Source: Neobacillus driksii
GTDB taxonomy: Bacteria > Bacillota > Bacilli > Bacillales > Cytobacillaceae
DNA: 64,000 nucleotides
Direction: 5' to 3'
NCBI RefSeq assembly: GCF_013409995.1
Contig: NZ_JACCBX010000013.1
Coordinates: 106,776-170,775 of the forward strand
The first letter of the stretch is position 1; every line of letters starts with the position of its first letter. A program made the position numbers and the translations under genes. The notes under the pieces are model-generated. The model saw nothing but the letters and a program-made list of their open reading frames with translations. It was not told the DNA's origin and searched no databases. Positions 43,683 through 51,858 of this stretch are shown piece after piece.

Positions 43683-44732
43683 TTGAAAGCAATGTTAAAG
43701 GTGCTAATTTTATCTTTAATTGGCGGTTATATTTTTAGCCTGCTGCACATCCCTATTCCTTGGATGCTCGGCCCCATTGTTATCGTCATGTTAGCCCAAT
43801 TTGTTTATAAAGGGCCGCTCAAATGGTCCGGCCAAATGCGTGATTTAGGTGTGGTCATGGTTGGTACCGTCATTGGTGTACAATTTAACACCGATTTATT
43901 CGGTATGATGGGCTCCATTTTATTTTACATGATCACGCTAAACGTTATTTTAATCGGCGGCTCTATCGGCATCGCCTACTTAACGAGTAGATGGGCAAAA
44001 ATCCCAATGAAAGCTGCAGTATTAGGCGCTATCCCTGGTGGTTTAGGTCAAATCGTCGTTTTTGCCGAGGAAGAAAAAGTTAAAGAAATTGGCGTTATTT
44101 CTTATTTTCAAGTAATCCGGTTATTACTAGTCGTTGTGTTCGTACCTTTTATCGTCGCTGGCCAAGTAATTAGTAAGCATCCAACAGACGCGAAGTTAAC
44201 GATTAGTTTAGTATTATTAATTGCACTTGCATGGGTATGCTCTCATTTAACGAAACGCATCCATTTACCAGTCGCGTTTTTCATCACACCGATTATTTTG
44301 TTAATTACGCTGCAACTCACAACACCAATCGCCATGCCACAAGTACCTGGCATATTAATGGACGTCGCACAGCTATTAATCGGCGCCCATATTGGCTTAA
44401 TGCTCAAGCCACATATGATTAAGCTTCCGGTCCGTGTACTTGCAGGCGGCATTTTTAGCGCAATCGCACTGATTGCCCTAACATTCGGGTCGAGCTTCCT
44501 AATGTCATTTGCAATGGACACAACATTCGCTACAAGTTTTCTAAGCACAGCCCCAGGCGGCTTAGATCAAATGGTATTATTAGCTGATGAAGTTAAAGCA
44601 GAAGTCTCGCTCGTTTCGATGTTCCAAACGTTCAGGCTGCTATTCATCTTTATTTTAATTATGCCTTCAATGAAAATGTTTTACCGTTGGAGAGAAAGAA
44701 AGAAATTTTCTGCAATTAAGGAAGCAGTGTAG
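43683..44732 (+). CDS. AbrB-family membrane protein (putative ammonia monooxygenase/transport family)
   Basis: 349 residues with two homologous sets of membrane helices. GGYIFSLLHIPIPWMLGPI opens it, and the AIPGGLGQIVVFAEE and APGGLDQMVLLADE repeats are diagnostic of the AbrB family (COG3180). The historical name ammonia monooxygenase is misleading; members look like transporters. In this cluster a role in moving an aromatic substrate or product is conceivable but unproven. The TTG at 43683 follows GAAGGGG; an ATG nine bases later is an alternative. Confidence 0.82.
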   Translation: MKAMLKVLILSLIGGYIFSLLHIPIPWMLGPIVIVMLAQFVYKGPLKWSGQMRDLGVVMVGTVIGVQFNTDLFGMMGSILFYMITLNVILIGGSIGIAYLTSRWAKIPMKAAVLGAIPGGLGQIVVFAEEEKVKEIGVISYFQVIRLLLVVVFVPFIVAGQVISKHPTDAKLTISLVLLIALAWVCSHLTKRIHLPVAFFITPIILLITLQLTTPIAMPQVPGILMDVAQLLIGAHIGLMLKPHMIKLPVRVLAGGIFSAIALIALTFGSSFLMSFAMDTTFATSFLSTAPGGLDQMVLLADEVKAEVSLVSMFQTFRLLFIFILIMPSMKMFYRWRERKKFSAIKEAV

Positions 44733-44785
44733 TTAACCATATATAATAGAAGGAATTTACTAATTAAATTCTTTTGAAGAACAAG

Positions 44786-44822
44786 AAAGGCAACAGCCAG
44801 TAGGGTTAGTTGCCTTTATTTA
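44786..44822 (+). terminator. Terminator after the AbrB-family gene
   Basis: AAAGGCAAC pairs with GTTGCCTTT, followed by ATTTAAAA. A further ACACAC/GTGTGT-rich hairpin follows at about 44835-44870. This is the right-hand edge of the catabolic block. Confidence 0.75.
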
Positions 44823-44936
44823 AAATAAGTTGGGACACACACTCGACGTGTGTTGAGTGTATGTGGCAACACATGGGGTGCTGGTGAGTTTTTCAAGCAG
44901 TTGAATCAATTATTCCATTGGAATCAATGATCTAAA

Positions 44937-46331
44937 CTAAAAATCCGGACGCGATTGCATAATATCCCAGATGTTTGTACTATTAATGCTAAAGAGGGTA
45001 GCAGACCTGCTGTTATTAGGAGAATATCCTAATAACACTTGCAACATATTCCACTGATATCCCTCTTCTAACATAATTCTGACAAATGTATCTCTAAAAG
45101 TTCTTGGAGAAATGTTCTTAGTTATATTGGTTCCTTTTACTATCTTATCTATTGCTCTTTCAATACTTCTAGTTCCAATTTGCTGATACGGTTTTCTTCC
45201 TGTTATAAAAAGATAACTTAATTTATCATCACGTTTGTCAAGGTAAATTTTTAAATATTTTTCCGCTTTAGGTGTTAAAAAAACAACTCTCCTTCGCTTG
45301 GAAGAATTAATATTAATTGTTTTGTTAGACCAATTAATATCAGTGAGTTGAATTTCTCCTAGTTCGGACAAATGACATCCAGTCGAAAGTAACACCTCTA
45401 CTAGCGCACGCTCTCTAGGTGTCCTACAAGCACTCCTTATTTCTCTAAGTTCGGTATTATTAAGTCCATCGTTCCCTTTTTTATGAACTTTATAAGGTTT
45501 AATCTTATCAACCGGATTTCTTTCAATTATATTTTCTTGTACTAACCAATCAAAGAAGACTTTTAAAATGCCTCTTACCACCTCCATAGTGTTTTTTGAA
45601 TTGATCGAATAATTATCCTCCCTATGCTTAAGGAATTCCTTAATTTTAGCGGTATCAATTTCATCTATTGGACTATTATTAAAGTAATTTTGAAAAATTC
45701 TAAGGTTGTTCTTGTAATTATCCAATGTACTTTTGACAAGCCCATGTCTTTCCTTATCATCTATATAAATGTTTATATTATATTCGATACTCATTTCGTC
45801 GGGTCTTAATCTTTCTTTCCCTTTTACCCATCCCCTAAATTTGTATTCAGTTTCATCCTTCCTTACAAATTCATGTAAAGCTAATGAAACTTCGGTAGAT
45901 ATTTGATTTATATCTTCTACAGTGCTAACAAAATTTGACATTACCATCTCTTTAAAAGATTTATATTTTTCAAAAGAAGGGTTTACAGCTTCATGCTCAT
46001 AAACCTTTAGTTGTATATCTTGACTTTTTTTATTTGCTAGAAACTGATCATTTAAGACAATTGCAAATACCGGGATGTTATTGGACATTGCAAACTCATA
46101 TTCTAAATGAGTGTAACTTTTCCCACTCTCCGGTTCAATAGATCCATATCTCCCACCTAAAATTAGCAATAATAGATCTGAGTCTTTTATCCACTCTTTA
46201 ATTATATCCCATTGAGTTTTATCGCTAGGGATAAATAACTCCATTCCTGCAGGAATATGCTTTGATCTTAATATTCCCTCAACGGCTTTTTGTCTTTCAT
46301 TTTTCAAATCTAAACTAGGTTGAAGAAACAA
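44937..46331 (-). CDS. DUF4062 domain fused to a catalytically degenerate tyrosine recombinase (N-terminal frameshift)
   Basis: 464 residues in the open frame. Residues 1-100 are a DUF4062 domain (LDLKNERQKAVEGILRSKHI, PAGMELF, then LLLLILGGRYGSI and HLEYEFA). Residues about 195-460 are a phage-integrase-type recombinase with N-terminal SAM-like and C-terminal catalytic domains. Catalytic residues are substituted: His320 for the first Arg (STGCHLSEL), Arg410 in place of the His of HxxR, Tyr436 in LLGY for LLGH, and Phe447 where the Tyr nucleophile is expected. The normal DUF4062 start, VFVSST, lies in another frame beginning at a TTG at 46353. One extra base (46315) breaks the join. It may be a DNA-binding or defence-related protein, or a decaying gene. 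Confidence 0.75.
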   Translation of the reverse strand: MFLQPSLDLKNERQKAVEGILRSKHIPAGMELFIPSDKTQWDIIKEWIKDSDLLLLILGGRYGSIEPESGKSYTHLEYEFAMSNNIPVFAIVLNDQFLANKKSQDIQLKVYEHEAVNPSFEKYKSFKEMVMSNFVSTVEDINQISTEVSLALHEFVRKDETEYKFRGWVKGKERLRPDEMSIEYNINIYIDDKERHGLVKSTLDNYKNNLRIFQNYFNNSPIDEIDTAKIKEFLKHREDNYSINSKNTMEVVRGILKVFFDWLVQENIIERNPVDKIKPYKVHKKGNDGLNNTELREIRSACRTPRERALVEVLLSTGCHLSELGEIQLTDINWSNKTININSSKRRRVVFLTPKAEKYLKIYLDKRDDKLSYLFITGRKPYQQIGTRSIERAIDKIVKGTNITKNISPRTFRDTFVRIMLEEGYQWNMLQVLLGYSPNNSRSATLFSINSTNIWDIMQSRPDF

Positions 46332-46512
46332 ACACTTGTAACTTTTTACTCAACTTGCCCACATCCACTCATTATGTAATTTTCGGCAATCTACTATTAG
46401 TAGACTACTAAAAATCCAAATTTTGTAATAATCATTTAAAAAATGAAAGACTCAGCATCCTATACCTTGACCTCCGAACTATTCCACCAAAAACACCATC
46501 AACGGTACATAA

Positions 46513-46970
46513 ATTCCTTCAGTAAAGTGTTGCACCTATTTCCCTAAAAGGTTGTATTAACATCACAGGTAAATCCCCAAAAGGGTCAGAGCCGCTACCT
46601 CTGTCAAAACGCTGTAATTTGATAGTTTTAACATGAGAAAACTACGAAAAGAATATCAACAATAGTCGACCCCTACCCTGAAAGCGACTATAAATAAACA
46701 GGTAAGGTGAGCTGAGCCACTGCATAAAATCAGCGTACTCTCCATCAGTCAAGGATTTTTCCGCTGTTTAGGTCCGGGAGAGGAGTCTTAGAGAGGTGAC
46801 GACGACCTCTTGCAGTAACGGTACGGGTGGAATCCTGGCTCCTAGTGGGGCGTAGCAGATAAACTATACAGCATCGGGCAGGATTGATATTGTGTTTATC
46901 TGAAAAGAAAATTTTGTGTAAAACAGCGGTGACTCATAAGCTCTCAGCCCACTTATACAAAAGTGAAGTC
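46513..46970 (+). ncRNA. Structured RNA region, possibly an orphan HEARO/omega-RNA element
   Basis: This 450-base stretch has no convincing ORF but is rich in hairpins: CAGAG/CTCTG near 46594, TAGTTTT/AAAACTA near 46628-46648, ATAGTCG/CGACTAT near 46663-46692, and AGAGGT/ACCTCT near 46792-46815. GGTTGTATTAAC near 46550 followed by AAAAGGG, GAGCCGC and TCAAAACGC recalls, from memory, the conserved core of HEARO RNAs, the guide RNAs of IscB-type transposon nucleases. A CACTT/AAGTG hairpin near 46948-46963 could be a transposon end. No HNH/RuvC protein gene is present. The family assignment is tentative and the boundaries approximate. Confidence 0.35.
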
Positions 46971-46977
46971 AATACAT

Positions 46978-47184
46978 CTACCCAATTCTATATGTATCTA
47001 TGACTTTTCCTACATATAGGGTAGGTGTATTATGAACTAACGCAACTCGCCAGCTTGCCAAAAGTATATATCTACCAGGTCCATACTCTAGGAAATGTTC
47101 GCTAATACTACAAGACACACAGAATTCATCTGGATAAGGTACTTCATTTAGCTGACAATTAATACAATTCAAATACATATTCAA
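46978..47184 (-). CDS. Doubtful small Cys-rich ORF
   Basis: 68 codons including CINCQLNEVPYPDEFCVSC, two CxxC pairs spaced like a zinc ribbon. The ribosome binding site is weak and no family was recognised. It may be a remnant of a larger gene. Confidence 0.25.
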   Translation of the reverse strand: MNMYLNCINCQLNEVPYPDEFCVSCSISEHFLEYGPGRYILLASWRVALVHNTPTLYVGKVIDTYRIG

Positions 47185-47297
47185 GCCTGCAAGCTTAGCT
47201 TTAAAATATCTTCCACTGCTTCCTGTTATTTGTGTTGAAATATGTACCGGATTTAATAATTGCGATAGCTCACATATTGGTAGTAATCTTCAACAAA

Positions 47298-47330
47298 AGC
47301 ACCCGATAGTTTAAGTAGAATCCTTCACAA
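47298..47330 (+). repeat. Intergenic repeat, right-flank copy
   Basis: GCACCCGATAGTTTAAGTAG followed by AATCCTTCACAA matches the right flank of the repeat family described at 52555. A degenerate second hairpin copy follows near 47395-47440. Confidence 0.6.
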
Positions 47331-47525
47331 TCTCTTCTACACCTTAAGATAGCTCCAATTTAAATGTGTTCCTCCAGAATCTGATTGATTAAAAAACGAC
47401 GCCTTCTTATTAAAGAAAAGCGCCCAATTGTTGAATAACTTTATCCATATATGATACGGTTCCCTGCGCTGTCTATAACGGCAAGTTTAACAGCGACCTG
47501 TTTGCTAGATATATTTTTTGTGCAT

Positions 47526-47560
47526 GAAAAAGCATCTACAGCGGCGATGGCTGTAGATGC
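47526..47560 (-). terminator. Terminator after the quinone oxidoreductase gene, repeated at 49386
   Basis: GCATCTACAGC (47532-47542) pairs with GCTGTAGATGC (47550-47560) and reads into TTTTTC on the minus strand. An almost identical copy in the same orientation occurs at 49386-49420. Bases 47561-47700 hold nothing else recognised. Confidence 0.8.
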
Positions 47561-47706
47561 GACAATGCATGGCTATATGATTTCAGAGCGGCTAAGCGCA
47601 GTTGCAACAGCTGGACGGAGCCGCTAAGATGAATACCCCCGTTTAATTCAATTGGTTATGGGGCACTTTCCTGAGTTGTTCCATACATTCGTTTCACAAG
47701 AGTAAA

Positions 47707-48561
47707 TTAATGAAATGCGGTTGACAGGATGGATTCAAGGGTTCGTGCTGGACGACCTGATAATTTTTCAATGTCCCCCGTAACGATATCGAAATCTCCA
47801 TTAGAGAAGTTTTGCTGACTACTCACAACTAAATTGATGATCTCTGCCGGAAGTCCCCCTTGCTGAAGCTGTGCTTGTAGCGTCTCAACTGGTACTGTGA
47901 TAAATGAAAGTGGTTTACCGCTAGCTTTCGCGATGAGTTCTGCACGCTGTGCACCTGTTAGGCTTTCTGGTCCAGTTCCGTTATAAATTGCACCATCGTG
48001 ATCATCACCGAGTAGCAAACCAGCTGCTGCAGCGGCGATATCATCGCGTGAAACGAATGCGACTTTGTTTTCAGTGAGACCTGAAAGAACGCCATGAGCT
48101 AACGACATTTGCGCGTCCATGATGAAATACTCTGCATAGTAGTTCATGCGCAAAATGCTCCACTTGCTTGCTTTACGAATCAAATGCTGTTCGCTGACAA
48201 AGTAGTCAAATGCGATGTTCGATTTTTCCGTGTTGCGCACGCCTGTAGATGAAATAAGGACAATGTGTGGAACGCCGGCTTCTACAGCTGCATCAATAGC
48301 TGCAAGAAATTGTTCTGAACGACGACCAGGTATTACTTCGGACGACGGAATAAGTAGTAAGCGATTCAAACCTTTGTATGCCTCGATCAGCGAAGATGGT
48401 TGATTGTAATCACCGAAACGTGCTTCCACGCCATCAATTGCAATTTTCTCTGGAGAACGCGTGATTGCTACAACACTATGTTGTCCAGCCGCACGCTCCA
48501 ACAATTCTTTTACCGTTGCTCCACCTAATTGTCCACTAGCACCACTTACACCAATTTTCAT
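47707..48561 (-). CDS. NmrA-like NAD(P)H:quinone oxidoreductase (QorB/YtfG-like)
   Basis: 284 residues, an atypical short-chain dehydrogenase. The nucleotide-binding GASGQLGGATVKELL opens the protein; VVAITRSPEKI and VEARFGDYNQP follow, then LLIPSSE and a YNGTGPESLTGAQ stretch typical of QorB-type enzymes. These reduce quinones using NADPH. The gene is divergent from a TetR regulator with operator-like inverted repeats between them, so induction by quinone or electrophile stress is likely. The start follows a GGAGGTAAG site. Confidence 0.88.
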   Translation of the reverse strand: MKIGVSGASGQLGGATVKELLERAAGQHSVVAITRSPEKIAIDGVEARFGDYNQPSSLIEAYKGLNRLLLIPSSEVIPGRRSEQFLAAIDAAVEAGVPHIVLISSTGVRNTEKSNIAFDYFVSEQHLIRKASKWSILRMNYYAEYFIMDAQMSLAHGVLSGLTENKVAFVSRDDIAAAAAGLLLGDDHDGAIYNGTGPESLTGAQRAELIAKASGKPLSFITVPVETLQAQLQQGGLPAEIINLVVSSQQNFSNGDFDIVTGDIEKLSGRPARTLESILSTAFH

Positions 48562-48625
48562 GATTAACTTACCTCCTATTTATAATTTTCCTTTTTAAAT
48601 CATTTATGAAACATAAAGATTAAAT

Positions 48626-48719
48626 ACAACAAGTGATAGAATGGTTAATCATTCTCTTACCACGTCGATTTAACACCTTTCGCTTAGCCAACACTTGTTG
48701 TATAATTAATATAACAAGT
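48626..48719. promoter_or_regulatory. TetR operator-like inverted repeats between qor and tetR
   Basis: ACTTGTT (48693-48699) and AACAAGT (48713-48719) form an inverted repeat over TATAATTAATATA-type sequence that probably includes a promoter -10 box. A further ACAACAAGT lies at 48626-48634. The shared AACAAGT motif suggests binding by the adjacent TetR protein. Confidence 0.6.
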
Positions 48720-48806
48720 TGGATATCTATAAGCAATCGACAATATTACAGATCTATCGCTTAACCAACATAGTGATAAAAATGTCTAAGAAAAGGTGAG
48801 AGTTTT

Positions 48807-49358
48807 ATGGAAAAACAAATCGATCCCCGTACTCTTCGCACCCGAAAGCTCATTATGGATGCATTTATAGAGTTATCGACGAAAAAGGATTTTAAAGACT
48901 TCACAATTGGGGATATTACATCTGCTGCAACGGTTAATCGCGCAACATTTTATAACCATTTCATTGACAAGTATGACTTGCTTGAAAAAGTGTTACGTGA
49001 AAGCGTGATGAGAGAAGTCCTTCAAGAAGTAAGTACGCATGAGGGCATTAACGAAGAGACGATTAGGGCTATTTTTATCTCGATTATTAAGTTCCAAACA
49101 TCGATTAGTAACCAATGTCCGCGAAGTTATGAAGCATTTACACCCCAAATAGAAACGATCTTTAAAAATGAACTCCAAGCCTTTTTTTCAGAGTGGGCAC
49201 AAAAACAATGGTCTAACAAAAACCGAATAGAAGTAGAGACTTTTTCGGTGATGTTAAGCTGGTCCCTTTATGGGGCTGCAATGCATTGGATGCAAGATCA
49301 CACGACAAAACCAGAAGATTACGTAAAGCAAATAATGCATTTCATAAAACTAGAATAA
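48807..49358 (+). CDS. TetR/AcrR-family regulator
   Basis: 183 residues. The helix-turn-helix reads TRKLIMDAFIELS, FTIGDITSAATVNRATFYNH and FIDKYDLLEKVL. The C-terminal region is a typical TetR_C domain with ISIIKFQTSISNQCPRSYEA. It is transcribed away from the quinone oxidoreductase and probably represses both genes through the AACAAGT repeats. The start is preceded by AAAAGGTGAGAG. Confidence 0.9.
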   Translation: MEKQIDPRTLRTRKLIMDAFIELSTKKDFKDFTIGDITSAATVNRATFYNHFIDKYDLLEKVLRESVMREVLQEVSTHEGINEETIRAIFISIIKFQTSISNQCPRSYEAFTPQIETIFKNELQAFFSEWAQKQWSNKNRIEVETFSVMLSWSLYGAAMHWMQDHTTKPEDYVKQIMHFIKLE

Positions 49359-49385
49359 CTCGGATGAAGAAAATTTATTTGTATG

Positions 49386-49420
49386 AAAAAAGCATCTACA
49401 GCGGCGGTGGCTGTAGATGC
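49386..49420 (-). repeat. Second copy of the GCATCTACAGC hairpin
   Basis: The 29-base hairpin 49392-49420 differs from the copy at 47532-47560 by one loop base and shares the upstream ATGAAAA. Its T run is on the minus strand although the gene it follows is on the plus strand. The two copies bracket the qor/tetR pair in direct orientation. From 49421 to 49900 only fragments are seen: Cys-rich minus-strand frames (CGRHNYRFNIKK and PGWCLGNFDACG) that may be remnants. Confidence 0.7.
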
Positions 49421-49905
49421 AATTAAGTTAATGATAATATTGTCTGGTTACAACACAAAACACTTAAAAAACTTGATACAAATTACTTATTCATGAGCAG
49501 TACTGTCACATCTCATTTCGTACCATCAATATTAGGCATTCCACATGCGTCGAAGTTGCCTAAGCACCAGCCTGGAAATTGAGCATTGCCGCTTCGACAT
49601 TCAGCTCAATTCTCCGCTTTACCACTATTTGTAATACGGTTCACCTTTTTTATGTTAAATCTATAATTATGTCTTCCACAATCTGGCCCGATTGTTGAAC
49701 ACCTACCCGATAAATAAAACCTTTTTAATAAAGTTATCATAAACGAAATTATTTGTTGCGTAGTATGTGTCCAATACGTTGGGACGATCACTTAACTAAC
49801 GTGTGATCTCCATGATTTTAAATAGTATATTTGTACTGTGCAGCAAAAGACTAGGTTTATTTATTGTCCTTAACATAAGCATCCTTCAAAAAGAAATAGT
49901 CAGGG

Positions 49906-50127
49906 TTAATCCTTTACATCTTCCTTGCAAATTTCCCCAACTAGTTGCCATAATGCGTTCTTTACTTTATTTTTCGGTCCAAGCCTTTCACAAAGCTCTT
50001 CTACTTTCTTCTTAAACTCTTCCGATACACCATCATCTTGTTCTGCAATGTCTACAACTCCTTTTACTGAATAAGCGACTGCTCTTCTAGAACAATCGCT
50101 ACCCGTTACTTTAAGTGTACTTCTTCA
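49906..50127 (-). pseudogene. C-terminal remnant of an unidentified gene, truncated at a repeat
   Basis: A minus-strand frame with no start codon encodes a protein-like sequence (AVAYSVKGVVDIAEQDDGVS, EEFKKKVEELCERLGPKNKV, LWQLVGEICKED) ending in TAA at 49906. Upstream it runs directly into the repeat copy at 50099-50133, which supplies an in-frame stop. The family was not recognised. Confidence 0.45.
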
Positions 50128-50133
50128 CATAAT
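50099..50133 (+). repeat. Intergenic repeat, right-flank copy
   Basis: ACCCGTTACTTTAAGTGTAC and TTCTTCACATAA match the right flank of the repeat family, joined directly to a truncated gene. Confidence 0.6.
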
Positions 50134-50185
50134 TCTCGAATTGTTCACTAACTGTTAAATATTTTAGAGCCAGTCATTTGACCAG

Positions 50186-50431
50186 CTATTCTTCCTGAAC
50201 GAACTTCACTTCATCGTGTCCACAATTGTTACAGTACATTAAATGAGGACAAATCTGATCTTTCGCTGTATTGGGAAAACCATCACCCATTTTTACAGTT
50301 TCTTCATCATTATAATGACCGTAAGGGTCTAAAAAATCGGATACCTTGCCAGAGTCTTCTAATCGAGAACTACATTCTGGACAATATATTTCTAACTCTT
50401 TAAACGAGTTACATATAGGGCACATAGCCAT
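50186..50431 (-). CDS. Small zinc-ribbon-like protein
   Basis: 81 residues with three Cys pairs: CPIC near the start, CPEC around residue 20 and CNNC near residue 69, followed by GHDEVKF. The first two pairs could hold one zinc ion; a late His/Cys (CPHLMYCNNCGHD) may complete another site. The start at 50431 follows AAAGGAGTG. A conserved but uncharacterised Bacillus-type small protein; no function is proposed. Confidence 0.7.
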   Translation of the reverse strand: MAMCPICNSFKELEIYCPECSSRLEDSGKVSDFLDPYGHYNDEETVKMGDGFPNTAKDQICPHLMYCNNCGHDEVKFVQEE

Positions 50432-50703
50432 CAGTATCACTCCTTTTTGCTTTCTAATTAGTATCCATTTCTTTTATTGGTACTATGTAACAGAAAAAGG
50501 TATGATACTTGCGCGTTGCAACGCCTTATTAAACTCGTACCTCTGTGGATATTGATTTATAATTTTTTCAAAATAGACAACTTGTCCATTTCTTCAATTA
50601 AGAAGGTTTTTAATTATAAATTTCTTTATATCAAACATAATAAAAAAGGTCAGCTTCCATTACAGTCTTCATTCACGTAAAAAATATAGGCAAGGGGATA
50701 ACT

Positions 50704-50790
50704 ATGAGTGTAATTTCTACCCCATTATTAATTTCTATTGGAGCAACCCTATTAATAGTTTTTTACATTTTTAAAATAATGAAGGATTGA
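50704..50790 (+). CDS. Candidate 28-residue single-span membrane peptide
   Basis: The frame opens with ATG after AAGGGGATAACT and encodes a short polar start, one hydrophobic span (LLISIGATLLIVFYIFKIM) and a KD tail. Size and layout fit small Bacillus membrane proteins. No homologue was recognised. Confidence 0.4.
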   Translation: MSVISTPLLISIGATLLIVFYIFKIMKD

Positions 50791-50800
50791 TAATGGGAAA

Positions 50801-50990
50801 CTAATCTCCCCATAATTTAGATATGTTAAGTGGAGTAATCTCACTACCGTTTATTCGTTTGTGAATTACTGGATTTTTAAAAGGATCATTATTTACATTG
50901 TCTTTGTTTTTATGACGTGCCCATACATCAACCCCCAAGAACTTCCTTAATGGCAGTTTTTTTTATTTCAATTTTAGTTGCAAGCATTTA
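50801..50990 (-). pseudogene. C-terminal gene remnant with A-tract frameshift
   Basis: A minus-strand frame reads KLPLRKFLGVDVWARHKNKD, then NDPFKNPVIHKRINGSEI and ends LNISKLWGD. Upstream of an A-rich tract at about 50960 the sensible reading (ATKIEIKK) is in another frame. No start codon or family was recognised. From 50991 to 51165 nothing else is visible. Confidence 0.35.
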
Positions 50991-51167
50991 CAAGGGGCCA
51001 TTTCTTCTGACCCGTGTGCCGTAATGGGACTTGATCCTAATAACTAATACGCACAACAATGAATAAAGTTTTAATATTTTGTAAAATTGACTCATTTCAA
51101 ACCAGGTTGAAGCTAATTTAAAACTAGGAATATCTCGCATTATTCAACAGCATACACTCTTCAATTA

Positions 51168-51262
51168 TCCAGCTTCTTTAGCTCAATAACAAAAAAGGAT
51201 CGCCGCAGCAATCCGCCTTCTTCCACTATTGCACCCTTTAGTTTAAGAACAATTCTTCACAA
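51168..51262 (+). repeat. Intergenic repeat copy with both flanks
   Basis: Left flank CAGCTTCTTTAGCTCAATAA, a GGATCGCC-containing imperfect hairpin, and right flank GCACCCTTTAGTTTAAGAAC ending CTTCACAAAC. It overlaps the last codon of the VanZ gene. Confidence 0.65.
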
Positions 51263-51742
51263 ACTCTTAGCTGGATATGAAGAATGTAACTTCTGAACAA
51301 ATTTTGTTTTCCAAATTCCAAATCCTATCAAAGCACCAAACATATTAAGAATAAAATCATCAATGTCAAAACTTCCTCTTCTAAGAACTAATTGTGTTAC
51401 TTCAATAACAAATAATAATATAATCATTGAAATTGAAAATCCACTTGCTTTGTTTATTCTTTTTATAAAGTAAGGCAGATAAATACCCATTGGTAAAAAC
51501 ATAATTAAATTTCCAGCGAGGTTTTTTATTGGTGAATCCATATTCATACTGCCGTCAAAAAACGCCTTAATATATGTACTTATTGTTTTAAATGGAATAA
51601 AATTCGAAGAACTCTTGATATATTCTACCAATGTCAAATCTGCCCATATATAACCTCTTGTACCTAAGAATAATAGGACTACCAATGCGAATAAATAAAA
51701 CACGAAACTTAAACTAAAAACTACCTTAATTATTTTTTTCAT
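51257..51742 (-). CDS. VanZ-family membrane protein
   Basis: 161 residues with four predicted membrane helices. The VanZ-like core is visible as NLAGNLIMFLPMGIYLPY and then VIEVTQLVLRRGSFDIDDFI, LNMFGALIGFGIW. VanZ proteins affect glycopeptide resistance in some species, but most members are uncharacterised. The start follows GGAG with a slightly long spacing. It is monocistronic with a repeat directly at its 3' end. Confidence 0.85.
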   Translation of the reverse strand: MKKIIKVVFSLSFVFYLFALVVLLFLGTRGYIWADLTLVEYIKSSSNFIPFKTISTYIKAFFDGSMNMDSPIKNLAGNLIMFLPMGIYLPYFIKRINKASGFSISMIILLFVIEVTQLVLRRGSFDIDDFILNMFGALIGFGIWKTKFVQKLHSSYPAKSL

Positions 51743-51858
51743 TTTCTCCTCCGTTGTTTTTTCTTTGTATATAGCTGTAAAAATACAATAGCACCTATTC
51801 TAATATTAGACGACCAATAGTATTGTTTGGTTTTTAATTTATTAAATTAAATTAAATT

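Noticed and set aside
43683..44732. Ammonia monooxygenase activity for the AbrB-family protein
   Set aside because: The family name is historical; the sequence has only transporter-like membrane repeats and no metal or copper-binding motifs.
44820..44900. Attachment site for an integrative element next to the DUF4062-recombinase
   Set aside because: ACACAC/GTGTGT-rich palindromes are present, but no matching direct repeat at a second boundary was found and the recombinase appears inactive.
46663..46900. Group I intron or IStron instead of HEARO-like RNA
   Set aside because: The conserved P, Q, R and S elements of group I introns were not found.
49803..50015. 70-codon plus-strand open frame
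   Set aside because: It lies opposite a more protein-like minus-strand remnant and shows no ribosome binding site or domain.
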